From assembly GCA_035517695.1 (NCBI GenBank), contig DATIYI010000365.1, positions 54,381 through 118,380 on the forward strand: DNA of 64,000 nt, in the 5' to 3' direction. The translations under genes were made by a program, and so were the position numbers. This DNA comes from DATFVJ01 sp035517695. GTDB lineage: Bacteria; Actinomycetota; Actinomycetes; Streptosporangiales; Streptosporangiaceae. The notes under the pieces are model-generated. The model was not told the origin of the DNA. It ran no database searches and saw only the letters and a list, made by a program, of their open reading frames with translations. Numbering within the stretch: position 1 is the first letter of the stretch; each line of letters begins with the position of its first letter. Below are positions 1-8,136 of this stretch, piece after piece.

Positions 1-97
1 CGCGGCCATACCCTGCTGGTATACGGCGTGTCACCGTGCAGCGACCTCGGTGCCACCGCCGCCTGGCCGGCTACGCTCGGCGGGCGGAGGCGCGAGC

Positions 98-505
98 GTG
101 CTGATCGACTGGTACCGGCTCCGGGTCGCCGCAGGCGATGCGGCGGGCCGGGCGTATGCGCCGTACTCCGGACTGCGGGTGGGCGCCGCAGCCGAGGCGG
201 CGGACGGCAGGGTCATCGTCGGTTGCAACGTGGAGAATGCCTCCTATGGGCTCACCCTGTGCGCCGAGTGCGGACTGGTGTCCGCGCTACACGCCGGCGG
301 CGGCGGAACCCTGGTCGCGGTCAGCGTCGTCGCAGGTGACGGATCGCCGCTGCTGCCCTGCGGCCGCTGCCGCCAGCTGCTTTTCGAGGCGGGCGGCGAG
401 GGGCTGCTCGTCGACACCGCCGCGGGGCCGCGGGAGCTGAGGACGTTGCTGCCCGCCGCGCTCGGCCCCGGAGACCTGCCCGCCGATCGGGGCGCCCGTG
501 GCTGA
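98..505 (+). CDS. cdd: Cytidine deaminase
   Basis: Hydrolytically deaminates cytidine and deoxycytidine to (deoxy)uridine in the cytosol, feeding the phosphorolysis step encoded next. The ~135-residue product has the zinc-site motifs of the family: CNVENASYG with the following CAE (the active-site glutamate), and PCGRCRQ near the C-terminal third. I place the start at GTG 98 because GGAGG lies 7 nt upstream (86-90). The frame stays open further 5' but encodes a proline-rich stretch unlike the family. The stop overlaps the deoA start by 8 nt, implying translational coupling. Bases 1-97 probably hold the end of an upstream gene, possibly a transporter as in other actinobacterial deo clusters, but I cannot identify it. 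Confidence 0.93.
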   Translation: MLIDWYRLRVAAGDAAGRAYAPYSGLRVGAAAEAADGRVIVGCNVENASYGLTLCAECGLVSALHAGGGGTLVAVSVVAGDGSPLLPCGRCRQLLFEAGGEGLLVDTAAGPRELRTLLPAALGPGDLPADRGARG

Positions 506-1961
506 AGCATCCAAGTCTAGAGCCTCCATGTCTAAAACCCCCGTGCCTAAAACCCCCGTGCCGGAAACATCCATGCCGGAAGCATCCGCGCCTGACCGGG
601 AGCCGCGGGAAACGCCGTCGCCGCGCTCCCGAGCGCCGGACGTCGCCGGGCTGATCAGGGCCAAGCGGGACGGCGGTCGGCTTGCCGACGATGACGTCCG
701 CTGGCTGATAGCGGCCTACACCAGGGGCGCGGTACCCGAGGAGCAGATGTCCGCTCTGCTGATGGCCATCTACTTCCGCGGGCTTGACCCCGCCGAACTG
801 CGGATCTGGACGGCCGCCATGGTCGCATCAGGCGAGCGGCTCGACCTTGCCGGCGTGCCAGCGCCCACCGTCGACAAGCACTCGACCGGCGGGGTCGGGG
901 ACAAGGTCTCGCTGATCCTCGCGCCCCTCGTGGCGAGCTGCGGCGCCGCCGTGCCGCAACTATCCGGCCGTGGTCTCGGCCACACCGGCGGCACGCTCGA
1001 CAAGCTTGAGGCCGTGCCGGGCTGGCGGGCAAGCCTGTCGCCCGCGGAGACGATGGCCGTGCTGCGCGACGTCGGCTGCGTCATCTGCGCCGCGGGTCCC
1101 GGACTGGCGCCGGCCGACCGGCGGCTGTACGCACTGCGCGATGTGACCGGCACAGTCGAGTCGATACCGCTGATCGCAAGCTCGATCATGTCGAAGAAGA
1201 TCGCCGAGGGGACGGCGGCGCTCGTGCTCGACGTGAAGGTGGGCTGCGGCGCGTTCATGCGCGACCTGGGTGAGGCCAGGCACCTGGCGGCAACCATGGT
1301 GACCCTCGGCGCCGAGCATGGCGTGCGGACCTCCGCGCTGCTTACCAGGATGGACACGCCGCTCGGGCACGCCGCAGGCAATGCGGTAGAGGTCGAGGAG
1401 GCAGTGGCGACGCTGCGCGGAGGCGGCCCGCCCGACCTTGTCGAGGTCACTCTCGCGCTGGCCGAAGAGATGCTCTGGCTCGCCGGACTGGGGCCGCAGC
1501 CCGGGCTGGCCGCGGCGGCTGACACGGCCGACCCGCGGGATCCTCGCGCAGACCCGGCCGCCGCACTCGCGGACGGCCGGGCATATCAGCGCTACCGAGC
1601 GATGATCACCGCCCAGGGTGGCGACCCGGACGCACCCCTGCCGCGAGCGCCGCACGCGGTGACAGTGGCCGCGGCCGGGTCAGGGTGGCTCCGTCAGCTC
1701 GACGCCCTGGCGGTCGGGCGTGCCGCGTGGCTTCTCGGCGCAGGCCGAGTACGCAAGGAGGACTCCGTGAGCGCGGCAGCCGGGGTCATTTGCCTAGCCA
1801 AACCCGGCGACCGCGTCGAAAAGGGGCAGCCCCTGCTTGAGCTGCGCAGTGCTGACTCGGCGCGCTTCGGGCAGGCCAGACAAGCGCTGGCGGGCGCGGC
1901 CGAGATCGGGCCAGAGCCACCGCCGGTGACACCGCTGGTGATCGAGCGAATCACGCCATGA
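498..1961 (+). CDS. deoA: Thymidine/pyrimidine-nucleoside phosphorylase
   Basis: Phosphorolyses thymidine or uridine to the free base plus (deoxy)ribose-1-phosphate. The family signature region SGRGLGHTGGTLDK is at about residues 156-169 and the phosphate-binding KHSTGGVGDK at 127-136. The C-terminal alpha/beta domain is present and total length (487 aa) is slightly above the usual 425-450. The excess is an N-terminal tail (residues ~5-47) rich in Pro/Ser/Thr with repeated KTPVP-like pentapeptides encoded by a 15-bp DNA repeat. The conserved protein starts near residue 48 (DVAGLIRAKRDGG). GTG 498 overlaps the cdd stop. A start further inside the gene is possible, but no good internal RBS is visible. 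Confidence 0.93.
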   Translation: MAEASKSRASMSKTPVPKTPVPETSMPEASAPDREPRETPSPRSRAPDVAGLIRAKRDGGRLADDDVRWLIAAYTRGAVPEEQMSALLMAIYFRGLDPAELRIWTAAMVASGERLDLAGVPAPTVDKHSTGGVGDKVSLILAPLVASCGAAVPQLSGRGLGHTGGTLDKLEAVPGWRASLSPAETMAVLRDVGCVICAAGPGLAPADRRLYALRDVTGTVESIPLIASSIMSKKIAEGTAALVLDVKVGCGAFMRDLGEARHLAATMVTLGAEHGVRTSALLTRMDTPLGHAAGNAVEVEEAVATLRGGGPPDLVEVTLALAEEMLWLAGLGPQPGLAAAADTADPRDPRADPAAALADGRAYQRYRAMITAQGGDPDAPLPRAPHAVTVAAAGSGWLRQLDALAVGRAAWLLGAGRVRKEDSVSAAAGVICLAKPGDRVEKGQPLLELRSADSARFGQARQALAGAAEIGPEPPPVTPLVIERITP

Positions 1962-2096
1962 TGGCCCCAGCGCTGCCCCCGGCGTAAATGGCCGCCGCCC
2001 AGCATCCGAGGGATCCTGCGCCGTCCCCGCAGCGCGGTTCACCCGCGCCGCCGAGCGGATGATGCCCGGTCCGGCTCGGCGAGGTAGCGTCGGGAC

Positions 2097-3104
2097 GTGA
2101 ACATCGAGTCGCGTTCGCACCTGGTCGGCGATGGCCCGCTGAACACCCTGAGAACGCTGAGCACGCTGCCGTCTGGCATCGTGGCCATGCCGTCTTCCGA
2201 TGCCGCGCTCAGGCAGGTCCTGCACGGCCTTCCAGGGATCGACCAGGTGGGTGCGCAGGCGCGGGCGGCTGCCCTGGCCACCAGATCGATCAAGACGGAC
2301 GCGAAGCTGTGGGCCATCGACACTGCGATCCGGATGGTCGACCTGACCACGCTCGAAGGGGCGGACACCCCGGGCAAGGTCCGCGCGCTGTGCGCGAAGG
2401 CGCGCCGCCCCGACCCGCTCGACCCGGGCGTGCCGGCCGTCGCTGCGGTCTGCGTCTACCCCGATCTCGTCGCGGTGGCCCGCGCAGAACTGGACGGCAG
2501 CCCGGTCGCCGTGGCGTCCGTGGCCACCGCATTCCCATCCGGGCGAGCCGCACCGGCGGTGAAACTCGCCGATGTCGCAAGCGCCGTGGACGGCGGGGCG
2601 GACGAGATCGACATGGTCATCGACCGTGGCGCCTTCCTGTCCGGGCGGTACCGGCAGGTCTACGAGGAGGTGCGCGCGGTGCGTGCGGCGTGCGGATCGG
2701 CGCATCTCAAGGTGATCCTCGAAACCGGCGAACTCGCCACGCTGGACAACGTTTCGCGCGCAGCATGGCTCGCGATGCTTGCCGGAGCCGACTTCATCAA
2801 GACGTCGACGGGCAAGGTGTCGCCGGCGGCGACACCACCCGTCGCCCTCGTCATGTTGTCCGCCGTCGCGGACTTCGCCGCACAGACCGGCCGCAGGGTC
2901 GGCGTGAAGGTGGCGGGCGGAGTGCGCACCGCCAAGGACGCGATCCGATACCTCGTGCTTGTGCGCGAGACTGCCGGGCAGCAGTGGCTCACCCCGGAGT
3001 CGTTCAGGATCGGCGCGTCCAGCGTCCTCAACGACCTGCTCATGCAGCGCAGTAAGCAGCGCACCGGTGTCTACGCCGGTCCCGACTACTTCACGGTCGA
3101 CTAA
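2097..3104 (+). CDS. deoC: Deoxyribose-phosphate aldolase
   Basis: Cleaves 2-deoxyribose-5-phosphate to glyceraldehyde-3-phosphate and acetaldehyde. Class I aldolase TIM-barrel motifs are visible: VAAVCVYPDLV, DEIDMVIDRGAF, LKVILETGEL, and ADFIKTSTGK, whose Lys235 is the expected Schiff-base lysine. The second lysine is in VGVKVAGGVRTAKDA (Lys271). The length of 335 aa matches the longer actinobacterial form. The gene lies 135 nt after deoA, so it may have its own promoter, and its TAA stop overlaps the ATG of the aldehyde dehydrogenase. Acetaldehyde made here is the obvious substrate for that neighbour. Confidence 0.94.
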   Translation: MNIESRSHLVGDGPLNTLRTLSTLPSGIVAMPSSDAALRQVLHGLPGIDQVGAQARAAALATRSIKTDAKLWAIDTAIRMVDLTTLEGADTPGKVRALCAKARRPDPLDPGVPAVAAVCVYPDLVAVARAELDGSPVAVASVATAFPSGRAAPAVKLADVASAVDGGADEIDMVIDRGAFLSGRYRQVYEEVRAVRAACGSAHLKVILETGELATLDNVSRAAWLAMLAGADFIKTSTGKVSPAATPPVALVMLSAVADFAAQTGRRVGVKVAGGVRTAKDAIRYLVLVRETAGQQWLTPESFRIGASSVLNDLLMQRSKQRTGVYAGPDYFTVD

Positions 3105-4537
3105 TGGCCTGGGATTACGCGCCCGCGCCGGAGTCACGCGACATCGTTTCCATCCAGCGGGAGTACGGCCTGTTTATCGACGGGCAGTTCCAGCCCGCGG
3201 CGGACGCCGCGAAGTTCGCGACCGTCAACCCGGCAACGGAGGAACCGCTCGCAGTGGTGGCCGACGCGGGCATCACCGACGTGGACCGCGCAGTGCGAGC
3301 CGCGCGCGCCGCCCTCGACCGTGTGTGGCGCCGCATGCCGGGCCGTGAAAGAGCCAAGTACCTCTACCGGATCGCCCGGATCCTGCAGGAACGCGCACGC
3401 GAGTTCGCGGTGCTCGAGAGCCTGGACAACGGCAAGCCGATCCGGGAGTCGCGCGACGTCGACGTGCCGCTCGCCGCCGCGCACTTCTTCTACCACGCCG
3501 GCTGGGCCGACAAGCTGGAGTATGCGGGCTTCGGCCAGGCGCCGCGACCGATTGGCGTCGCGGGCCAGATCATCCTGTGGAACTTCCCGCTGCTGATGGC
3601 TGCGTGGAAGCTCGCACCCGCGCTCGCCGCGGGAAACACGTGCGTGCTCAAGCCGGCCGCGACGACACCCCTGTCCGCGCTGCTCCTGGCCGAGGTGTGC
3701 CGCCAGGCGGACCTGCCTTCCGGCGTGGTGAACGTCATCACAGGCGAAGGGGATACCGGCGCCAAGCTTGTCACCCATCCCGGTATCGACAAGATCGCCT
3801 TCACCGGCTCGACCGAGGTGGGCAAGGAAATCCGGCGTGCGGTCGCGGGGACGCCAAAGCGGCTCACCCTCGAACTCGGCGGCAAGGCGGCGAACGTGGT
3901 CTTTGCTGACGCGCCGCTGGACCAGGCCGTCGAGGGCATCGTGAACGGCATCTTCTTCAACCAGGGCCATGTCTGCTGCGCAGGCTCGCGGCTGCTCGTG
4001 CAGGAGTCGGCGGCCGACCTGGTGGTCGACCGCCTGAAGCGCCGGATCGATACGCTGCGGCTCGGCGACCCGCTCGACAAGAACACCGACATCGGCGCGA
4101 TCAACTCGGCGCAGCAACTCGACAAGATCCGTACGCTGTCCGCGGCTGGCGAGGCGGATGGCGGCGTGCGCTGGTCACCGCAATGTCGGCTGCCCGAGCG
4201 CGGTTACTGGTTCCCGCCGACCGTGTTCACAGGGGTCAGCCAGTCGCACCGGATCGCCCGCGAGGAGATCTTCGGGCCGGTGCTGTCCGTGCTCACGTTC
4301 CGTACCCCGGAAGAGGCCATCACTAAGGCGAACAACACGCCCTACGGGCTGTCGGCCGGGGTATGGACAGAGAAGGGCAGCCGGATCCTCTGGATGGCGC
4401 AGCGGCTGCGGTCCGGAGTCGTCTGGGCCAACACCTACAACCGCTTCGACCCGGCGAGCCCGTTTGGCGGGTACCGCGAGTCAGGATTCGGGCGGGAAGG
4501 CGGCAGGCACGGGCTGGAGGCTTATCTCGATGTCTGA
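3104..4537 (+). CDS. NAD(P)-dependent aldehyde dehydrogenase
   Basis: A full-length (477 aa) ALDH-superfamily enzyme. It has the cofactor-binding region GQIILWNFPLLMAAWKLAPALAAGNTCVLKPA, the FTGSTEVGK turn, the general-base glutamate in LELGGKAANVVF (about residue 257), the nucleophile in NQGHVCCAGSR (about Cys291) and EEIFGPVLSV near the C-terminus. Its position directly after deoC, with overlapping stop and start, suggests that it oxidises the acetaldehyde released by DeoC (inference from context). It also overlaps the next ALDH-like gene by 8 nt, so the three are probably made together. Confidence 0.9.
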   Translation: MAWDYAPAPESRDIVSIQREYGLFIDGQFQPAADAAKFATVNPATEEPLAVVADAGITDVDRAVRAARAALDRVWRRMPGRERAKYLYRIARILQERAREFAVLESLDNGKPIRESRDVDVPLAAAHFFYHAGWADKLEYAGFGQAPRPIGVAGQIILWNFPLLMAAWKLAPALAAGNTCVLKPAATTPLSALLLAEVCRQADLPSGVVNVITGEGDTGAKLVTHPGIDKIAFTGSTEVGKEIRRAVAGTPKRLTLELGGKAANVVFADAPLDQAVEGIVNGIFFNQGHVCCAGSRLLVQESAADLVVDRLKRRIDTLRLGDPLDKNTDIGAINSAQQLDKIRTLSAAGEADGGVRWSPQCRLPERGYWFPPTVFTGVSQSHRIAREEIFGPVLSVLTFRTPEEAITKANNTPYGLSAGVWTEKGSRILWMAQRLRSGVVWANTYNRFDPASPFGGYRESGFGREGGRHGLEAYLDV

Positions 4538-5438
4538 TGACGGCGCTGCGGGCGCTGCTGCCCACGGTTTGAGGCTCGACGTGCGCAAAACCTACAAGCT
4601 GTTCATCCGCGGCGCGTTCCCGCGGTCGGAATCGGGCCGTTCTTACCAGGTCACCGGTGCGGACGGCGCGGTGCTCGCGAACGCGGCGCAGGGATCACGC
4701 AAGGACGCGAGGGAAGCGGTCGTCGCCGCACGCGCGGCAGTGCCCGGGTGGGCGGGCGCTACGGCGTACCACAGGGGACAGGTTCTCTACCGCGTGGCAG
4801 AAATGCTCGAGGGCCGTGCGGCACAGTTCACGGCCGAGGTGGCCGCCGCCGAAGGTATCTCCGCGGCCGCGGCTGGGCGGTCGGTCGCCGAAACGGTCGA
4901 CCGGTGGGTGTGGTTCGCCGGCTGGTCGGACAAAGTCACCCAGGTCGCCGGCGCCGCGAATCCGGTAGCGGGGCCCTATTTCAACTTCAGCGTCCCCGAG
5001 CCGACTGGGGTTGTCGCGGTCGTGGCGCCCGCCACGTCGAGCCTGCTCGGGCTGGTCAGCGTGCTGGCGCCGGTCATCGTGACAGGCAACACGGCGGTCG
5101 TCATCGCAAGCGAGCCGCGCCCGCTGCCCGCTGTCACTTTCGCCGAGGTGATCGCGACATCGGACGTCCCGGCAGGCGTCGTCAACCTGCTCACCGGCCG
5201 TGCCGCGGAACTCGTGCCCGTCCTCGCCGCGCACATGGACGTTAACGGCATCGATCTGTCCGGCGTGGCGCCAGCCGGCCGGGCCGACCTCGAACGCCTC
5301 GCCGCGGGGAATCTCAAGCGCGTATTCGTCCCGCGCCCCGACGCCGACGGCGACGGCGACTGGGCCGCCCCGCCGGACCCGAGCCGCATGCTGGCATTCC
5401 TTGAGACCAAGACCGTCTGGCACCCCATCGGCATCTAG
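4530..5438 (+). CDS. Short aldehyde dehydrogenase-like protein, probably non-catalytic
   Basis: About 302 residues, roughly two thirds of a normal ALDH. The N-terminal and cofactor-binding parts align in order with the family (KLFIRGAFPRSESGRSY, then VVAVVAPATSSLLGLVSVLAPVIVTGNTAVV, then DVPAGVVNLLTG). The FTGS turn is replaced by IDLSGVAP, and neither the LELGG glutamate nor the GQxC nucleophile segment is present. The C-terminus instead reads FLETKTVWHPIGI, so the frame is not simply truncated at random. ATG 4530 overlaps the upstream ALDH stop. A role as structural or regulatory partner of the full-length ALDH is inferred, not shown. Confidence 0.82.
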   Translation: MSDDGAAGAAAHGLRLDVRKTYKLFIRGAFPRSESGRSYQVTGADGAVLANAAQGSRKDAREAVVAARAAVPGWAGATAYHRGQVLYRVAEMLEGRAAQFTAEVAAAEGISAAAAGRSVAETVDRWVWFAGWSDKVTQVAGAANPVAGPYFNFSVPEPTGVVAVVAPATSSLLGLVSVLAPVIVTGNTAVVIASEPRPLPAVTFAEVIATSDVPAGVVNLLTGRAAELVPVLAAHMDVNGIDLSGVAPAGRADLERLAAGNLKRVFVPRPDADGDGDWAAPPDPSRMLAFLETKTVWHPIGI

Positions 5439-5702
5439 GGTGCCGGCGCGGAGGCGAGCCGCGGCCACAGCGACGCACCAGAGCCGGCCGGCCTCGAGAT
5501 GGCCCTGCGTGAGAACTTCCTATCCCTGGCTGCTACCCGGCAACGTCACCTGGGCGCCAGCCCGAACCTCCTCGTGTACGATCGCGACCTGTGGACCGAC
5601 CCGGATGATGTCGCAGCGCCGACCCAAAGATGCCGACCTCGCCGGAACGGGAGCCTGACATCGCCATCGTCGATCGCAGCCTGCCTCGTCTTACCGGCCT
5701 TC

Positions 5703-6343
5703 TCAGATCTCGCCGAACAGGCGGTCGCCCGCGTCGCCGAGGCCGGGCACGATGTACCCACGCCCGTCCAGGCGAGGTCCAGGGCCGCGGTAACCACACG
5801 GACGGGCACGGGATCGTCGGAAGGGAATGCCGCCTCGATCCTGCTGACGCCCTCGGGTGCGGCGATCAGGCAGACGGCGGTCACCGACGTGGCGCCGCGC
5901 CGCACGAGCATCGCTATGACGGTTTCCAGCGTCCCGCCCGTCGCGAGCATCGGATCGAGGACGAACGCCTCGCGGCCGGACAGATCCGCGGGCAGCCGGT
6001 CGGCGTAGGTCGAGGCGACGAGCGACACCTCATCTCTGACCAACCCCACGAAACCGACGTCGGCGGTCGGCACTAGCCTGGACATGCCGTCGAGCATGCC
6101 GATACCGGCGCGCAGCACCGGGATCACGAGCGGTACCGGGCGCGCCAGCTTGACGCCTGCCGCAGTCGCCAGGGGGGTTCGCACCGACACCGGCTGAATG
6201 CGGACCTCGCGTGTCGTCTCGTAGGCGAGCAGGGTGACAAGCTCGTCGGCGAGCCGGCGGAATGTCGGGGCCTCGGTAGTTGCGTCGCGCAGCGCGGTGA
6301 GTTTGTGCGCGATCAGGGGATGGTCGACGACCAGCGTTCGCAT
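5703..6343 (-). pseudogene. upp: Uracil phosphoribosyltransferase with a C-terminal frameshift
   Basis: Converts uracil plus PRPP to UMP. The first ~190 codons are typical (MRTLVVDHPLIAHKLTALRD; LVIPVLRAGIGMLDG; the PRPP loop as VLDPMLATGGT). After VVTAALD the reading frame is lost near 5771-5780. As read, translation runs on to 5546 and gives 265 aa with an unrelated basic tail. Reading the next frame restores RLDGRGYIVPGLGDAGDR followed by LFGEI and a stop at 5703-5705, which is exactly the conserved uracil-binding C-terminus. A single missing base explains everything. It may be a genuine inactivating mutation or a sequencing error. Convergent with the deo genes, it completes the pyrimidine salvage theme. 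Confidence 0.88.
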
Positions 6344-6589
6344 GATCGGTAGTGTCGCAAGTCAGCCCAACTCCATTGCGACGCTGCCCGCGGCGAGCCG
6401 GCCGCGCTGGCCACGCCGAGCGCCGCGGGTTTGCCGGGCCCGGGCTTGCCTGTCACGGCAATCGAGTATATGTTCGAATGTAGTGCTACCTGCCTTCCCC
6501 CGGGTGGCTGCCGGATCGACCCCCCGGGTGGCTGCCGGATCGACGCAGACATCACCGCGAGGACGACGCGGGACGGGCCAAGGTGGAAG
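6344..6589. other. Divergent intergenic region with a 24-bp tandem duplication
   Basis: This 246-nt region separates upp and the next gene, which are transcribed outward, so it must hold both promoters. It is GC-rich and I do not see confident -35/-10 hexamers. Two perfect adjacent copies of a 24-bp unit lie at 6497-6520 and 6521-6544, each containing GGGTGGCTGCCGGATCGAC. Confidence 0.6.
6497..6544. repeat. Perfect 24-bp tandem duplication
   Basis: Two head-to-tail identical copies (6497-6520, 6521-6544) beginning CCCCC GGGTGGCTG. They lie just upstream of the small conserved gene at 6590. The identity suggests a recent duplication. Confidence 0.9.
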
Positions 6590-6886
6590 GTGGGCGCGTT
6601 GAACAGAGTGTACGGCGACCCCATCCAGGTCTGGACGGACGACGACGGTGCGCCGATCAGGTTCGTCTGGCGCGGCCGTTTATTCACGGTGCTCGACGTG
6701 CTCGAACACAAGCAAATCAGCCACGAGTGGTGGCGCCGGAAGGGCCGCGAGGACCCTGGGCCGCAGGCCGGGCGGGAGTTCTGGCGGGTGCGGGCGTCGC
6801 CCGGCAAGGATGCGCCGCAAGGCCTCTACGAGTTGCGCTGCGATCCCGGAGTCGGCGACTGGCTGCTCGCCCGGACATGGGACTAG
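6590..6886 (+). CDS. Small conserved actinobacterial protein (DUF6504-like)
   Basis: About 98 residues. Its core (RVYGDPIQVWTDDDGAPIRFVWRGRLFTV, then HEWWRRKG, FWRVRA, YELRCDPGVGDWLLARTWD) looks like the small actinobacterial family I know as DUF6504, which has no established function. The W/R-rich strands suggest a compact beta fold. The frame is open back to 6431, but the upstream part covers the 24-bp duplication and is not protein-like. GTG 6590 or TTG 6599, both preceded by GGTGGAAGG, are the likely starts. No partner gene is evident nearby. Confidence 0.7.
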   Translation: MGALNRVYGDPIQVWTDDDGAPIRFVWRGRLFTVLDVLEHKQISHEWWRRKGREDPGPQAGREFWRVRASPGKDAPQGLYELRCDPGVGDWLLARTWD

Positions 6887-7000
6887 GGCATGCCCTGGCA
6901 GCACGCGCACGGAAATCAATCCATGCGGCCTCACGATCATGATCTTCATGACCGCCCGTGACTGGCACGCGGCGTTCAGGTAGTGCTGGGCGATGCATCG

Positions 7001-8017
7001 CTATCCGAGGACCGCGTCGCGTATCGCCCGCAGGTCCGGTTCGGAGGTCGGGCCGGCCACAAGCAATGTGGTGACCGCGCTCTCGCGCCACAGTTGAAGC
7101 CGCTCACGGATCCGGCCGATGGGGCCGAGCAGGCAGATCGCATCCGCGAGCTCGTCGGGCACGGCCGCGATGGCCTCGTCGCGGCGGCCGTTCAGCCATA
7201 GCTCCTGAACGTTGCGGGCCGCTTCCTCGAATCCCATTCGGCTGACGACGTTTAAGTGGAAGTTCCTGTTACGTGCCCCCATGCCGCCGATGTAGAAACC
7301 CAGGGTCATCTTCGCGGTCCGCAGGGCGCCGGGAAGATTATCGGTGCGGATGACATTCACCGTGGCGGCGATGTCGAAGCCCGGTGGCGCGGCGGCGAGG
7401 GCGTCGCCGTACACCTGGCTCATCTTCTCCGGATGAGTGAACAGCGGCAGCCAGCCGTCGGCGATCTCGGTGGCGAGCGCCACGTTTTTCGGCCCCTCCG
7501 CGCCGAGGTAGACCGGGATGGCATCGCGCAGCGGCGGAATGTTCAGCCGGAGCGGCTTGCCGAGCCCAGTCCCTGGACGGAAGGGCAGCGGATAATGCGG
7601 CCCGGGATTGCGCGCAGGCCGCTGCCTGCTCCACATCAGCCGCAGGAGGTCCACGTACTCGCGGGTGCGCGCCAGCGGCTGCGAAAACGGCACCCCGTAC
7701 CAGCCCTCAACCACCTGGGGACCTGACACGCCTACGCCGAGCATCAGCCGACCGCCGGAAAGGTAGTCGAGGGTGACGGCGGCCATCGCGGTTGCGGCCG
7801 GAGTCCTGGCGGCGAGCTGGACGACGGAGGTGCCCAGTTTGATTCGGCTGGTCCGGGCCCCATACCAGGTCAGCGGGGTGAGCGCGTCGGAGCCGTACGA
7901 TTCCGCGGTCCAGACGGAGTCGTAGCCGAGTCGTTCGGCCGTGAGAACGGTCTCGGTGGCGTCGCCGGGAGTGATCCAGTAGCCGATGCTCAGGCCCAGC
8001 CTCAGGTCGTCCGTCAC
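7001..8017 (-). CDS. LLM-class (probably F420-dependent) oxidoreductase
   Basis: Luciferase-like TIM-barrel monooxygenase/reductase of ~338 aa. Visible features are the N-terminal LGLSIGYW strand, ERLGYDSVWTAESYGSDALTPLTWYGARTSRIKLGTSV, the family-typical TAMAAVTLDYLSGGRLMLGVGVSGPQVVEGWYGVPF, and IPVYLGAEGPKNVALATEIADGWLP. In actinobacteria this subfamily is mostly F420-dependent, but the cofactor cannot be read from sequence alone and the substrate is unknown. I choose GTG 8017 because GGAGG is 8 nt upstream. An in-frame GTG at 8026 overlaps that RBS. It stands alone, in the same direction as the SQD1-like gene. Confidence 0.85.
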   Translation of the reverse strand: MTDDLRLGLSIGYWITPGDATETVLTAERLGYDSVWTAESYGSDALTPLTWYGARTSRIKLGTSVVQLAARTPAATAMAAVTLDYLSGGRLMLGVGVSGPQVVEGWYGVPFSQPLARTREYVDLLRLMWSRQRPARNPGPHYPLPFRPGTGLGKPLRLNIPPLRDAIPVYLGAEGPKNVALATEIADGWLPLFTHPEKMSQVYGDALAAAPPGFDIAATVNVIRTDNLPGALRTAKMTLGFYIGGMGARNRNFHLNVVSRMGFEEAARNVQELWLNGRRDEAIAAVPDELADAICLLGPIGRIRERLQLWRESAVTTLLVAGPTSEPDLRAIRDAVLG

Positions 8018-8136
8018 CGCCCGCACCTCCGCTGTTATCCGGGTGCCCAGCTATCGGGGTGCCCAGCGCCATCCTAGGGCGCCCGGTGGCGGGCCGGGCG
8101 TTCATAAGAACGCGGGTCGGCCGCCGGGCGACGGGT

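Noticed and set aside
1794..3137. Long open frame antisense to deoC (447 codons)
   Set aside because: Composition is Arg/Gly/His-rich with no domain, and it mirrors a well-conserved gene; typical of high-GC antisense frames.
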